DNA from: Muricea muricata
Lineage: Eukaryota > Cnidaria > Anthozoa > Malacalcyonacea > Plexauridae
Assembly: GCA_963855995.1 (NCBI GenBank)
Contig: OY979730.1
Coordinates: 4,847,341-4,911,340 of the forward strand
Length of the DNA: 64,000 nt
Reading direction: 5' to 3'
This document shows positions 1 to 11,850 of the stretch, in pieces. Within the stretch, counting starts at the first letter, position 1. Every line of letters starts with the position of its first letter. Position numbers and translations under genes: made by a program. The notes beneath the pieces are model-generated. The model was given only the letters and a program-made list of their open reading frames with translations, did not search any database and had not been told where the DNA came from.

Positions 1-927
1 CTTTTCCTTGGATCTTCCCACATTTTGCGACGCTCTGATGAAATTTCGTCGCGGCTCGCTATCGCCGCTACTTTCCTCGCGAAATTCTACGCTTTTCTTG
101 CGCATTTTCGTCCCCACTGTATTTTCTCGTTTCAATATTTGTTGCACCGGGCATTTGTCCCCGTTCAAAAGGTCCTCGCCGAGAGCACCGTTGTTCGTAG
201 TACCGTTACTATGCTCTGTTAAAATCGTCGGGGAGCCTGGGCATATGGGCACTAATGTACTGCTTAGTGACGAATTTGTTTCTTCGGTCACCACGATCTG
301 TATCCCGTAAATATCCTTCTTTACCGATGATGTTTTTCGTGTCGAGGAAATTTTTCGCAGGCTACCGCTGCCTTTGTGTAGCTGACCAGTTTCCTTGACT
401 TTCTTTTGCGACCTTCGAATCTCGAACAAGATAAACGTGTACAGTCCCGTTATCACGAAAACGGATAGAAAAAACTCGCAAAATATCGAAAACTGCACGT
501 AATCCAGATGTGGGGGAGGAAGTAGCACAAGACCGCCTAACGTTGCAGATATTCCCCAAATGCACGCGATTGCAAGCGAAACACGCTTTTTAGTTATCCA
601 CACACGACAGTAGATGGGATACTTCACGATTAAAAACCGCTCTACAGACATTGCCAGTAGAGTAAGAAATGACGCCTGAGTTGTGATCCAAAAGAGCGAC
701 AGTAAATACCTGTGATGGTCGGGAGTTAGGAGCAGAAATTGGTCGAGACCATAAAAACAGGCGTTCGTGCCTGTTAGCAAGTCGGACAGCGACAGACTTA
801 TGATAAAGTACGTTGATGAAGCCTTGAAGCATTTTAAGGGATCTCGCAGCAGTATATAAAGTAGTACACCGTTTGTGAGCAAGGAGAGCAGCCCTACTGT
901 AAGCACGAATATTTGTATCAAATCCAT
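1..927 (-). CDS. Rhodopsin-class (class A) GPCR, 5' part, cut by the window edge
   Basis: An open frame of 309 codons runs from ATG at 927 to base 1 without a stop, so the 3' part (TM6, TM7, tail) lies outside. TM1 is about residues 4-27 with N19 (N1.50, in LLTNGVLLYILL). TM2 holds SLSLSDLL with D49 (D2.50). TM3 ends in SVERF (E96-R97-F98, the DRY box). TM4 has W124 (W4.50). TM5 is about 148-168. The third intracellular loop starts near 169, is still open at 309, and is basic and Ser/Thr-rich. Position 3.25 is His, not the usual Cys, the second extracellular loop is short, and TM5 has no Pro5.50. These features occur together in the MECA group (melanocortin, EDG/S1P/LPA, cannabinoid). Phe at 3.32 argues against an aminergic receptor. 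The ATG has a good context (GCCATGG). The frame stays open about 18 codons upstream, with two N-glycosylation sequons (NNT, NFT) but no ATG, so an upstream exon is possible. The ligand is unknown. Confidence 0.85.
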   Translation of the reverse strand, partial: MDLIQIFVLTVGLLSLLTNGVLLYILLRDPLKCFKASSTYFIISLSLSDLLTGTNACFYGLDQFLLLTPDHHRYLLSLFWITTQASFLTLLAMSVERFLIVKYPIYCRVWITKKRVSLAIACIWGISATLGGLVLLPPPHLDYVQFSIFCEFFLSVFVITGLYTFILFEIRRSQKKVKETGQLHKGSGSLRKISSTRKTSSVKKDIYGIQIVVTEETNSSLSSTLVPICPGSPTILTEHSNGTTNNGALGEDLLNGDKCPVQQILKRENTVGTKMRKKSVEFREESSGDSEPRRNFIRASQNVGRSKEK

Positions 928-2655
928 GGCTTGTCCTGTAAAGTTTGTATTGTTTTGAGAACCAAACGCGTCGATTTGAAGTCACTTTTCAAAGGTTAAC
1001 TTCTTAAGTCTACTTAGGAAGTTAAGGTAAGTATTGGGTGCACTTTGTTTACAGACAACTGTATGGACTCGATATAGTTGTGTGATATCTTGTTGTGCAA
1101 TAGTCGGAGCTGTTGATGATATCACCAGCCTATATTCAAAGAAATAATGACAATATTAAAGTTGCGTAGAATTGTTTCCTGGTTAAAATTCATGTTAGTG
1201 TTGGTTCTAGTTTAATTTGTTTGTGGTAACCAGCCCATATTAAAGATGCTAGTGAATAACATTCCGTCCACGTGAGGCTATATTCGTAATATTTCTATAC
1301 ACGCATTGAATTCTGCCGTTCTGTTGCAAGTAACAACTCAACGTTGTTGCGCTTTTTCCTGTTTCTTAACAAAAGTTGATGTAATTTAATTGCGCAATCT
1401 CTGCGTACAATTTTAGCAGTTCTATTCTATTCCGCACATGTACACATCTACGAAGGACTAGTAAGAATAAAATAGATGCCCCATGAGATATATTAGCCTG
1501 TTTTTGCTCTTTTTGCAGGGGAATATACACGAATGCCTTCACAATCATGCATCTATTGCATCAAACAGTTTGATGCACTTAAAACGAGTAGCAAGCTTAA
1601 ATTGTGAAGCATTTCAGACAGAAAGAACGGCAGTTTGTTTCGGCCAACTAAATGTACAAATTGCACAAATGAGAAGATTTTTGGCAACCTAGCTGACAGA
1701 GAAAATTACTCAGAGAATCTCAGAATTGAAATCGAAGACTTTTTAATCTCTTTATATAATACAATTCGAAGTCTTGGACTTTACAGTCGTGGTTTAAAAA
1801 AATATAACAACGTCAACAATAATTAATTCTCGGTATTTTTCCCATCCATACGAGCCTTTGCTTGAAACTGGACAACATTTTTTTCATATTTTAAATGTAT
1901 ACGTCTTAGGTCTAACTCGTATTTCTTAAGGTTCACTGCTAAATTCAAAACATATATTGAAATTGTTTGCACGCGTCGTCGCTAATATGCATTTGTCAAC
2001 TCGTAAAAGTTGAGTCTGATAAAATACAATTTCTCAGTAATACAAATCACAGTAATCAATCAAGATCTACTAACCTCTTCTCATTCCCGTCGCTAAAACT
2101 CAATTTATATGCCGATGATTCGGTTCAATGATGTCTGTGAAGAGAAAAAGACGAACAAAATGAAGAATCGTTTCTATAGAATTGGCTATCACGTCCATTC
2201 GAAATGCCAGGTGCATTGAAACACTCAAACTCAATGTCATTGTTACGCTACACAATATATTTCAAGCTATTATCCAATTAATATATAAGCAATATTTAAG
2301 CCCGCAGCTATATACACTCTGGCTTTTACGAAATGTCTAACCTGATTCGCGGAGTCGCACGAAGCACTTAGGACGATTTCTAAATTATGAATTAATTATG
2401 CTAACGAGTTTAGGCGAACATTATATACCCAATTTTCGTTTACATTTTAATACAAATATGTCGATATAATATACAAATAATCAAATATGTCGATATAATA
2501 TACAAATTGACTGTGTGTAGATGTCTGTAACTTGGATGTATATGTGTTAATTTTCAGGACTTTATGACTATGTGCAATTGTGTATGCCAGGAATTAGTGC
2601 GTAGGAAGCGTTTTTTAAGAAGCCTGTTGTTGAATGCTATGGTTCTCATTGTCAC
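928..2655. other. Non-coding stretch upstream of the GPCR
   Basis: AT-rich sequence with only short open frames of no recognisable composition. It contains the small direct duplication at 2453-2508. It probably includes the promoter and 5' exon(s) of the GPCR, but no specific site can be supported. Confidence 0.5.
2453..2508. repeat. Two-copy tandem repeat, period 29 bp
   Basis: The unit beginning CAAATATGTCGATATAATAT occurs at 2453 and again at 2482, with 25 of 29 positions visibly identical across the core. Confidence 0.85.
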
Positions 2656-2872
2656 TTTCGCCCACACTTTTTAAACTTCATCTTTGATATTTATATGTAG
2701 TTTGTGCAAGATTTATTTGTTTCCTTTACACTTGCAATGACGAACTATGTGCGGTAGGTATAAAAATTGGAACGTTACCGCGTTGGTAAATTTTGGAGAA
2801 TAGCTCAATTTTCAATGTTGTTGTTGTTGTTATGAGCATTGTGTCGCCCCCGCTTTTAAACTTCACCTTTAA

Positions 2873-2898
2873 GGTGGTTGTCTAACCTTAATTGCCAA
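2873..2898 (+). repeat. Left terminal inverted repeat of the Kolobok-like element
   Basis: Starts GGTGGTTGTCTAACC directly after TTAA (2869-2872). It pairs with 6052-6077 with about 5-6 mismatches in 26. Confidence 0.75.
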
Positions 2899-3546
2899 AA
2901 ACAGTATTTTTGCTCTAGTTTCATAGCAATTTAATATATCATCATAAAATTTGGCACAAAGCTAGATGTAACAAATATACACATTTTCAGACTGCTTTAG
3001 TTGAACAATACTTTATGGTCTCCATGGTAACAACAAAAAAGCACGATATATACAAAGGCTTGTGCAAACAATATCTCCAGAAGGAAAAGAGATACTAACT
3101 CCAAATTTTGTATGGACACTTCCTATGACCTAATGTATGGGTTAAGTAGACAGAATTCCATTTCGCCAAACTGTTATGTCCGAAACCTGAAAAAACACTG
3201 TTTCCATGGTAACTAATGTGAAACCGCCTATTTTGAAAAATTGTCTACTTAACCCATAAAAGTTTATAAGATACACCTACAGTCCAAAAATGAAGAGAAA
3301 ATATTAAATCCTCTTTATTTTAGACATTTCACAAAATTGACTATTGCAATAACTATCGTTTTAAGAAAATTGAGTTTAAAGATAGACTAACGTTTTAAAA
3401 ACGTTCCTCCCCATACCAGGCCTCCAAAGTCTAAAAAATTGCTATTTGTGTTATCAATCATATATATGCTAAAACACATAGGATAAATATAGTTCCCTAC
3501 CCTCCTCTATGCTGCTATAAATCAGAGATATTTACCAAACCCAGTG

Positions 3547-5622
3547 TCACTTCCTTTTCCTTTTGGCAACTACTTCATAGGTGGGCATAACAAATCTAAT
3601 TTCAGGCTGTTCATTGTTCTTTTTTGGTGCTGTCTTCTTTTTCTTCTTCTTGGTTTCAGTATCATTAATAGGCTTGGCACTAAGACCAAATCCTCCAGGT
3701 TGGTAAGACTTCTTGTCAGATTTATCTTTCTTCTCGGATCGAAGCTTTTGTCTTTTCTTTCGATACTTTTCACTTATTTTCTTTGCCGCATTCTTCATTC
3801 TAACATCATCTTGCTTCCTAAGGGCACTCATTGTTTGGGCACCAGGAGTGACACCACAAAGATCCAATACCACTGCTTTACTGGCAGCACCAGTGTTAAA
3901 AGCAGCAATTGTTTCACATGCTGCTATACGGACTCTTCTGGCTCCGCAAAACTTTGTTTTTGGGCACTTTGACCAGAGTAACCCATTTGCTGCCTCATTC
4001 TGGTTCTGTGTAATCCCTTTCAAGCACCTTATCAGGAGCTTATCTTGTGAGAGCCTTGCAAATATAGGATCAAGTTCTGCCATAAATACCACTGGCAATC
4101 GATTATCTTCGTTATACAAACTAGTATGATCATGTTTGTCCTTCCAATATTTGCACCACGTGTCCCCAGATTGTGGACAATATTGATGTTGCTCCTCCAA
4201 AGATTTCTTGTCACTCTTTATCATGTGGTGTTGGATTGCATTGATTGACTTTTTCATTCCTTCTAAATCTCCTTTATTTCCTCGAATTGCTTTCCCATAA
4301 TAATTTTGCATCTTATCAACGACCTTGTCTGTTAGTCTTCCCCTTCCACCAACTCCTTTTCCATCTGAAAGTTTTTGTCCCTTTTTATCATTTTTATATT
4401 TTCTTAATGCTGTCCCAAGTCTCTTTTGGACATGTCCAACACATTCTTCTTTTTTAACAACATATCTCTCCCCAAATTTCTTCTCTAATGCTTCCTTCAC
4501 CCGTCCGAAACTGCTACTATCCCCATCACCGACAAAGGTAGTGTATTTTAAGTTTCTGGTTTCAATGCTCCTGGTGAAAATGTCAACAGCTGATACAGCT
4601 TCCATCTCCTCAGAAGAACCTTGATGGTTGACCTCACAGTTCTTCTCATGAGCCTTTTTCCACTCTTTGTACTTCACGCTATCTTGGTCGTGACTACCAT
4701 GGGCTTTACATTCATGACAAAAGAGTGATTTTACCTCATAATCCAGGATTTCACCAGTCAATACAGAAATGACAAATACAACTCCTATTTTGGAGGAGTG
4801 TCCCCTTTTCTGCCAGGTGCCATCAACGGTTACTGCGACATTTGCTATCAGCTCCTCGCCATCCATTTCAATGTCATTTGGGTGTTCGATTGAAACCTTG
4901 TCCCGTAATCTCTTGGCCGCATCTTTCATTACCTCTTCTGCATTGCTCTTGGTGGCCTTTTCAATTTGAATGAGATGGTTTTGGTATGCCTCCTTAGCCA
5001 TTGGTGGGGGTAAGTTCATAACCCCACAAAACTGGGATAGTCCAGCATGTCCCAATTTACCCGATGCCAACACTGCTCTGCGGTTTACTTCATGTGACCC
5101 ACCACCTCTGCCACCAAGTCGTTTACTTGTTGACAACTGAGTCACTACTTTGCAGGCTGAGCACTTCAAGAATAGGGATTCAGACAAACCTTCTCTTGCA
5201 CAGTTATTCTGGTAAAGTTCGAGCTTCGAGTTAGGTTTACGGCAGGAGCTACAAATTGCTGCTGTAGAAATGCAGTCATTCAAAAGTGTGGCATCTTGAA
5301 GCTTGAATCCCTTTGCCATTTCAACGTCTGGTGTCGATCCCAGACCAACCTTTCTAGCTTGTTTGCGGGTTAAAGGCCCACATTTTGACTCAAACATTTC
5401 AAAGGAACTATTTAGTAGCTTCTTACTTGATATACTTTCGTCAGTAGGGTTTAAAATTGGCATAGGAATTTCGTTTGAAACGTGCGAACTGCCATGATTC
5501 CCGTTCGGAGGTATTGAGGTATTTCTCATTTCGCCAGCTTTTTCCTGCGGTCTTACACCAAAAAAACCTCTCCTTTTTCTTTTCTTAACAGAGCCCTTCT
5601 TTCTTCTGTACTCTCTCGCCAT
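3547..5622 (-). CDS. Kolobok/Mutator-like DDE transposase, 691 aa
   Basis: A single uninterrupted frame starts at an ATG in good context (ACTATGG). The first 20 residues are strongly basic (a nuclear-localisation-like run). Residues 117-157 carry paired Cys (CSSC, C, CSAC), a likely zinc ribbon. The catalytic core shows D267 in TVDGTWQKRG, D366/D368 in VGDGDSSS, and E543 in NQNEAANGLLWS, with D-D-E spacing and the WSKCPK signature after the Glu. A Cys/His cluster (FCHEC) lies at 301-305. The C-terminus from about 608 is Lys-rich and also basic. This matches the metazoan 'Mutator-like transposase' family found in Kolobok elements. It would cut at the TIRs and join at TTAA. No stop or frameshift is present, and all three acidic residues are kept. 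Confidence 0.85.
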   Translation of the reverse strand: MAREYRRKKGSVKKRKRRGFFGVRPQEKAGEMRNTSIPPNGNHGSSHVSNEIPMPILNPTDESISSKKLLNSSFEMFESKCGPLTRKQARKVGLGSTPDVEMAKGFKLQDATLLNDCISTAAICSSCRKPNSKLELYQNNCAREGLSESLFLKCSACKVVTQLSTSKRLGGRGGGSHEVNRRAVLASGKLGHAGLSQFCGVMNLPPPMAKEAYQNHLIQIEKATKSNAEEVMKDAAKRLRDKVSIEHPNDIEMDGEELIANVAVTVDGTWQKRGHSSKIGVVFVISVLTGEILDYEVKSLFCHECKAHGSHDQDSVKYKEWKKAHEKNCEVNHQGSSEEMEAVSAVDIFTRSIETRNLKYTTFVGDGDSSSFGRVKEALEKKFGERYVVKKEECVGHVQKRLGTALRKYKNDKKGQKLSDGKGVGGRGRLTDKVVDKMQNYYGKAIRGNKGDLEGMKKSINAIQHHMIKSDKKSLEEQHQYCPQSGDTWCKYWKDKHDHTSLYNEDNRLPVVFMAELDPIFARLSQDKLLIRCLKGITQNQNEAANGLLWSKCPKTKFCGARRVRIAACETIAAFNTGAASKAVVLDLCGVTPGAQTMSALRKQDDVRMKNAAKKISEKYRKKRQKLRSEKKDKSDKKSYQPGGFGLSAKPINDTETKKKKKKTAPKKNNEQPEIRFVMPTYEVVAKRKRK

Positions 5623-6051
5623 AGTTATGTAAAAAAAATACTTAAAAACGCTGTTTAAAAGACTCGATTGAGAGAGACTGTTTGAGAATTTGTTTACTTC
5701 GAATACAGCTTCGGGAAAACAAGCTTCGTGAAATATCGTGAATAAACGTGAACAAATCGTATTTTTAACCTACAATCAGGCATTATTTAACTTGCAGGCA
5801 CAAAGGGAGGGTAGGTAAAAAAGTTGTGGGGTAAAATCATACATTTTAGGGGCAAAAAACCCATAGCAACCAAAATAAACAAACAGTCACAAACGGTTGC
5901 TATGCATATTTATATGACATCCTTTCAGAAAAACGCATTTTTTTCGGAAAATGCTTTAAAATACTAAGAAAAAAAGTTAAGAGGGTCAAAGTATAATAAC
6001 TAGAGAAGCTAAGAATAGCAAAAAAAAATTTTTCAAAAAATTAAATTTTGC

Positions 6052-6077
6052 TGCCAACTTTAGGGTAGTCAACCACC
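6052..6077 (-). repeat. Right terminal inverted repeat of the Kolobok-like element
   Basis: Ends GGTAGTCAACCACC directly before TTAA (6078-6081). It is the inverted partner of 2873-2898. Confidence 0.75.
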
Positions 6078-6460
6078 TTAATATGTATTGTTTGTTTGCT
6101 CGAGGTTTCTGCACTTTCCTTTACCGTGTTAGAATAACGAACTCTGTGCAGGTGTGGGTGTAATGAAGAATTAGAACGTTGCCGTTGGGTAAGTTTATAG
6201 GAAAATAGCTCAATTTCTGAGTGTTGCTGTTGTTAGATTTGTGACTTTCGTCCACGCTTTTTAAACTTCATCTTTATATTCTCTGTACGAGGATTTTTCA
6301 TTATTAGTCATTCTATTATACAAATATTGGATACAAATATGAACTATTTGTCTTTACGTTTACAATGACGAACTCTGTACAGGTAGATTTAGATTAGTAA
6401 ATCGATGTTTTTATTGTTGTTGAAATTGCGAATTTCGCCCACGCTTTTTGACTGTATATG

Positions 6461-9400
6461 TTTAAAGCAAATAAAAGTTAAGTGTCAATCCTACACAAAA
6501 TACCATTTATTTCCTAGTTTTCATCTCGCTGAAGTTTTAGGACAGTAATTTGGGGGCAGAAACTCGTTTCAACTCGTTAAATTTTAATGGTTCTCTTGAT
6601 GCCCTTGTGATTTTGCTGCATTAAAATTTGATCTGCAAAATGCTTTTCGTACATAACGCTTTAAGAAAAATCAATCTTTAGTTGTCTGAAGATTGCTTTC
6701 TGTGATTACACGAAACGCTGAGTATTTGCCATTACAGTACAGCCATTGATTGAATAATTTGAAAAATTAATTAGTAAATTAAATATAAATAAAGTTAGCT
6801 CTGCTTATCGTGTCGAGCAGGAGGACATATATTTATATATACTGTAGATCATCGAAACACTGCCGCTGTGTGCATTTGTTATCAAAGTTGATGTGTGAAA
6901 CTGCTGTATAATCGCTTGTCAGCTACTCATTTGAAAATTGATTTCTTTTTCCATTCCTCAGCTGTAGCTTCCCGAGAGATCATTTTTATCCGCCAGGTTT
7001 CTGTCCGTCCACGGCAACCGACCACCCACGTTTTTCTAGATTTTTTACTCTTTCTACGAAAAGTCAATTTTTGCACGATATTTATTAATAAAAATATTTC
7101 ATTAAAGCTTCTTTTCACAAGTTTGACGTCGAATAAGCAACAAAATGAGAACATTTATCAGGTATTTGTGGATAGATTGCATAAGTACATTTGTAGACGC
7201 CATCTTGAACATATTAATTTATCTTCTGCCACTCTTCTAGCTGCTATGTGTTTTTCGATATTTGTGTACCGGTTTGACTTCGCCCATTTGATGAATTACA
7301 AATAATCTAATGGGTATTTATTTTAAAAATATTCTTTGCATGTAGAGCAGGCCGGTTAAAACAAAGACAAGCTTAACCTTTCTAGGCGGATTGCGTAAAT
7401 CTGATTAAAGAAAGATCTGATTTTTCTGGCGAGGTAATTCTAATAAAAAGACGGTGTTTTTGTAGCGTGATGCTGTACATTTACACGCTGTCGTTAAATT
7501 GCCAGTTCCAAATTTCCCTCAGTATGATATTGTAACATATCAGTAACATATGTACGAAAGTAAAAAAAAGACGTTATGTATAGCTAGAGAAAAATCGTCA
7601 AGACCCAGCTTAACTTATACTATCATTTTCTTTAACACTGCATGACTGCTTAATAGTAGAGTATGAGCGTCTGATTTTCGTCTCTGATTTGCCTCGTTTA
7701 ATAATTTATGCCAATTACGTGTGGCATATGCTAGCTCAAACATTTCCCTCTGTATTGTTACATTAGTATAAATAGTAATTCATTAAATCTTCAATCACAA
7801 ACTTCGCGCCTAAAACCCAAAATTATGAACAAATTAATAGTACTATAAGATGCATATGAACACGAATTGGGACACTTTTACTCTCATGTGGAACCTAATT
7901 TACGTCATAGCTTGGCCTAAAACATTTTTCAAATTAATAATTATTGGTTGTTCGTATAACTATAGCAACTGATTGTAGAACTTCGCGGATGCTGTCGCAA
8001 GATGTACAAAACACAAACTAGAATTATTAATTAGTCCTGTGGACCTGACTGTTTACATTTGCAAGTTCATTGCGATTTGTAGTACAATTTCTCAACCTGT
8101 TGTGAGCGAGTGAATAATGATTCCGCTCGTATGCATCTATAAAAAGGAGAAAATTGCAATGCAATTAAACAGTGTAGCTAAATGAATTTTAAAAACGCGT
8201 ATAACGTACCGCGCTTACATTAATTGCCAGAACTAATTAGAATATATTTGCAACTTTAATGTGCAATTGTATACATAAATACTTCATGGGAAAAGTAGAT
8301 TCATATATATTTTGCGTCTTTATAAAATAAAAAAAGGAAATTTTTCAATCATGATATGGATCATTGGTTGAATAAAGGTGCTGTATAGATTTGAGATTTC
8401 AGCTTGACAATGTGTCATATATAAAACAATATTATACTATATTTTACTGGATTGCGCGTGTTGAGAAACAGTCTGACTGTGTCTCTTTTACTTTGTGGCA
8501 AACAACACGGCATGCATGTGGAACAATCTGTTGTTCTGTACGTACTTTCGAGTTTTCACAAAGTTTCATCTTTCTTCTTAACCTGATGGTGTCAACGGAT
8601 ATAACGTTCCATCTTGTTCAAATAAATTGATACGCAGAAAGCCACGCAAATTACTCCATAATCGTCTTCATGAAATGTTCTGTGGTCCGAGTTCAAATGC
8701 TAATACTTAAGCAAACAGTGTTTACAAGCAAATTCATTAGATCATGCGTTAATGTTAAGCAAATCCCCCAAGCATGCTGCTTACAAGACAATCGCGTATA
8801 ATCCCTTGGTCGCATACACTGTCTTTCGCCAACTGTTTCGCACGCAGTCTTGCAGAGTGAGGTTCAAACTATTGAACTGCACGCCCTGAATGCGATATGC
8901 TGCTTCAATATGCTTCAAGCCACGCATTAGAAGGTTCTAATTCGATTTTTCGAGTGATTTTAATCATATGGATCTAATGTAATCTTTGGATGATCCACGA
9001 GTTGGACAATCGGGCTGTATTATGAAACATGACTTTTGAATAGAACTATATTTTAAGGCTATTGAAACTTTAGTCATCGAACGGAGTCCTGCGGTAATGA
9101 ATTCTATGCGCACATACATATAGTTATTGTAAGCTACAAATCGCCCAGTCAGATCATGGGTGGAATATTGCCTCTCATCAATAAGAAAACCTACAGCCCA
9201 GTAGGACAGGAATGAATTCTTTCTTTTCATCCGCGCTGAGTGGTCGTAGATGTCTCTCATATTTTAAGTTTTTGTCTTAGGTGCTCCGCCTTTAACAAAA
9301 TCAACATACTTAAAAAAGACAAAAATGCCGTATCATAATTAATGTAAAGTTTTTGACGTATAAAGCCCATTTGAAAAATAAATTTTGAATTTGCGCCTTA

Positions 9401-10970
9401 GATATAATAATGATATTAATGATAATTAATCGGTAACTGTGTATAGCTGATGAGACGAATTATGAAATGTGATTTCATCGAACTCTGGTTGCACAATCAG
9501 TTTTTTAGACCGTAGCACTACCAAGTGACCCATCGAGCTAGCTGGGATTGGTACTAGCGATACTTATAATTTATATCCAATTTGAATGCACGGAAAAAAT
9601 TTCTGGACGACTTAACGCCGCTTGTCTTTGAGGACGCGGAGTGTTTCAATTCTATTTCAGACCCATCCTCAGAGATATGAATGCATATTAATCTGACACC
9701 TCAAAGAACAAGGAAAAATAAATTCTTTGTCAAGAAGGAGATTTCAACTCGCATCTCCGGCTCATTAAACTACTCCTAGCCAGGATTCTACCATATTGGT
9801 CAGGAATGCTTTCCAATGAAAGCTGGAAAGGTTATCGTGCGAGAATTTCATATGCACACTTTGGTCAGACTTTACCCGACTCGTCACAACGCATAAGCTC
9901 GCAATCTCGAGTTCTCAGCTGTCAACAGCAAGATGGGGGTGTCTAATCAAACCAATGGAATAGAAATTCCCATGGAATGAGCCTGCGCTATTGTACGCCG
10001 TGCAGTTATTTGAGCTGCGCTAACACTTTATTAAGCCGCCAACATATGCGTTTGATGTCTTAATAAATCGGTGTTCTTTTTAAAAACATTTTATAAACTT
10101 AAAACAATGTTCTGCCTTATGTATTGCGTTGCGCTAATCCTTGCTGACAGCCCGTCTTTTTCACCACTATACCATCATGGTAAAAATTGAGCTAATCGTT
10201 TGTTTTCCTTTGTATTGCATTGCACCGTTCGGCTGTTTACTTAACGCGATCACATATCTCGCACGATTCCTAATTTGTGATAAAGATAATCTGCAACTTC
10301 CTTGAGAAGAACAACACAAATATTTTAATAGGCAGATTATGTGTACTTGATTTGTCTGTTATTGCAATCTTTAATAACAGAGCTTTTCCGCATGTATAAA
10401 TGCGCTGTATTCCTCAAAACGTCTATAAAAATGTTCATGCTTTTCGTGTAAACGTGGGCGGCTTCCGTATAAATGCCTTCCACACAGCGTATTTGTAAAG
10501 AGAAGCTCTTTTTTAGAGAAAACTACTTTATACTTACACAGAACGAATGTGTTTTTCTACGTAACATGGGTGTCCCACCGTAGCAATCAAACAAATCACA
10601 GTTTTGGCAGTGAAATATCGTATATGTGGAAAAACCCGTATAGCCATCCGATCGACGAGTTTAGAAAGAGCCAAATTTTGAAGAAGAAAGCCATCTTGTA
10701 CCGCTGCTTGTAAATGGGTGAGCCACGTGCCGAATTTCCGACTATGCCTATGTAATTCAAATATGAATGAAAGATAAACTTGCAGTTGCAAATACTCGTT
10801 TTTTGCACTGTATAATTCATATTCACTGAACAACTAATCATTGAATCACGTGACATCGACAATATTTGCCAAAATTATATTTTGAGTTGTATGTAAAGTG
10901 TAAGTTCCCGCTTGCCTACTTAACTACACTGAACACAGTATTAGTATTGGAATAAAATGTCTGCCATATG
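6461..10970. other. Long AT-rich non-coding stretch
   Basis: No open frame here has recognisable protein composition. The longest (6895-7305, 136 codons, plus) is a low-complexity Phe/Leu/Lys translation typical of AT-rich DNA. No RNA gene or clear repeat could be recognised by eye. Confidence 0.5.
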
Positions 10971-10980
10971 TAACTTAGAT

Positions 10981-11850
10981 GGTGGTAAACAAATTGAGGT
11001 ACTTTTTTAGGACATTTTAAAGGCATTTGATAAAGTAAGCCACGTAAAGCTGTTAGATCGCCTCCGTGAATTCGGATTTGGAGGAAGCATTCTCTGGCAG
11101 ATTATATTTATGTCTTGTTCGCTCAAAGCTCTGCTATGGGTCTCAAATCTGGACACCGAAATCGGTGACCTCAATCAAACGTGTGGAAAGACTTCAAAGA
11201 CGAGCAACAAAATACATTCTAAATCTACCCTTCCACTGTGACACAAGCTACAATCAAAGACTTGCATTTTTAGACCTCCTCCCTTTGTGCTACTGGCATA
11301 AATTTCTAGATATGGTAACGTTTTACAAACTTACTCATGACATCATGACCATTGATAATGACTTATTACCGTCTACACCCAGCAACAACAGAAGGGAAAC
11401 CAGATCGTCTGATCTCAATCATATGACATTTACAACTACAAAATGCAAGACGACTACCTACCAAAGGTCATTCCTCAACCGAACAAAAAGATTATGAAAC
11501 ATTTTACCAAAGAGTTTGACAAGCAATAACAGTAGTTTAGGACAAATCAAAGACGGGCGTTTCAAATATTACAAATTAGCGGTGGAAGACGTTTTTGACG
11601 TTGAAGATCCAAGAACATGGAAATCTATATGTTGTCTTGCAACAAGTCTCGTAATCTGCCCTGTCAAATATCGTGTTGTTATTAGATTTGTGTTCTTTGT
11701 ATGGTATTAGCATAGTCCATGCCCATGGGGCCGCTGTAATTGCTGAAAACTGTAGCGTGCACCCTGCCATTGTAAGATATATTATATGTTGTCGTAAATT
11801 TACTGTAAAATGTTGCATGTTACTCAGCAAAGTTAAATAAATAAATAAAA
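10981..11850 (+). pseudogene. LINE (CR1/L2-like) remnant with internal deletion
   Basis: The 5' part (10981-11100) reads a reverse-transcriptase block with FDKVSHVKLLDRLREFGFGG, interrupted by a stop. It jumps directly into the C-terminal region in another frame (11096-11497: LYLCLVRSKLCYGSQIWTP, then VERLQRRATKYIL). About 200 residues, including the YADD catalytic box, are missing. A further frame (11516-11640) continues with RFKYYKLAVEDVFD and DPRTWKSIC, the usual C-terminal end of these LINEs. The copy ends in an AAATAAATAAATAAAA tail at 11833-11850, typical of non-LTR elements with short tandem 3' ends. It is dead: frameshifted, deleted and lacking a catalytic site. Confidence 0.8.

Larger units (their letters stand above)
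2873..6077 (-). mobile_element. Autonomous Kolobok-like DNA transposon, apparently intact
   Basis: The element is about 3.2 kb, with a TTAA target duplication at 2869-2872 and 6078-6081. Terminal inverted repeats start GGTGGTTG(T/A)CTA on both ends and can be followed, with mismatches, for about 26 bp. It has one long intron-free ORF on the minus strand. TTAA target duplications together with a transposase of this type are the definition of the Kolobok superfamily. piggyBac also uses TTAA, but its transposase is different. The host sequence is the second unit of the ~190-bp tandem repeat. Joining the flanks at one TTAA restores a sequence collinear with the other units. The transposase frame is full length, so the insertion may be recent. 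Confidence 0.8.
2656..6460. repeat. ~190-bp tandem repeat array interrupted by the Kolobok element
   Basis: The same anchor (TTCGCCCACGCTTTTTAAAC and variants) occurs near 2656, 2842, 6246 and 6433. The spacing is 186-191 bp once the 3.2-kb insertion is subtracted. Each unit also shares a block around ATGACGAACT(A/C)TGT followed by a GTTGTTGTTG-like run. The units are diverged by roughly a fifth, so the array is old. The second unit carries the transposon, which lets the neighbouring units act as approximate empty sites. Confidence 0.75.

Noticed and set aside
590-985. 131-codon minus-strand frame over the GPCR
   Set aside because: It is a shifted-frame shadow starting at a GTG. The true GPCR frame is one base off and shows the TM motifs.
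3544-3972. Hydrophobic plus-strand frames over the transposase (3544-3972, 3713-4129, 4325-4624)
   Set aside because: They are antisense shadows of the Lys-rich transposase codons.
2869-6081. piggyBac assignment because of the TTAA target
   Set aside because: The transposase has the Mutator-like/Kolobok layout (TVDGTWQKRG, WSKCPK), not the piggyBac DDD core with its C-terminal Cys-rich finger.
6895-7305. 136-codon plus-strand frame
   Set aside because: Low-complexity composition, no domain, weak start context and no homologous frame elsewhere. Typical of AT-rich chance ORFs.
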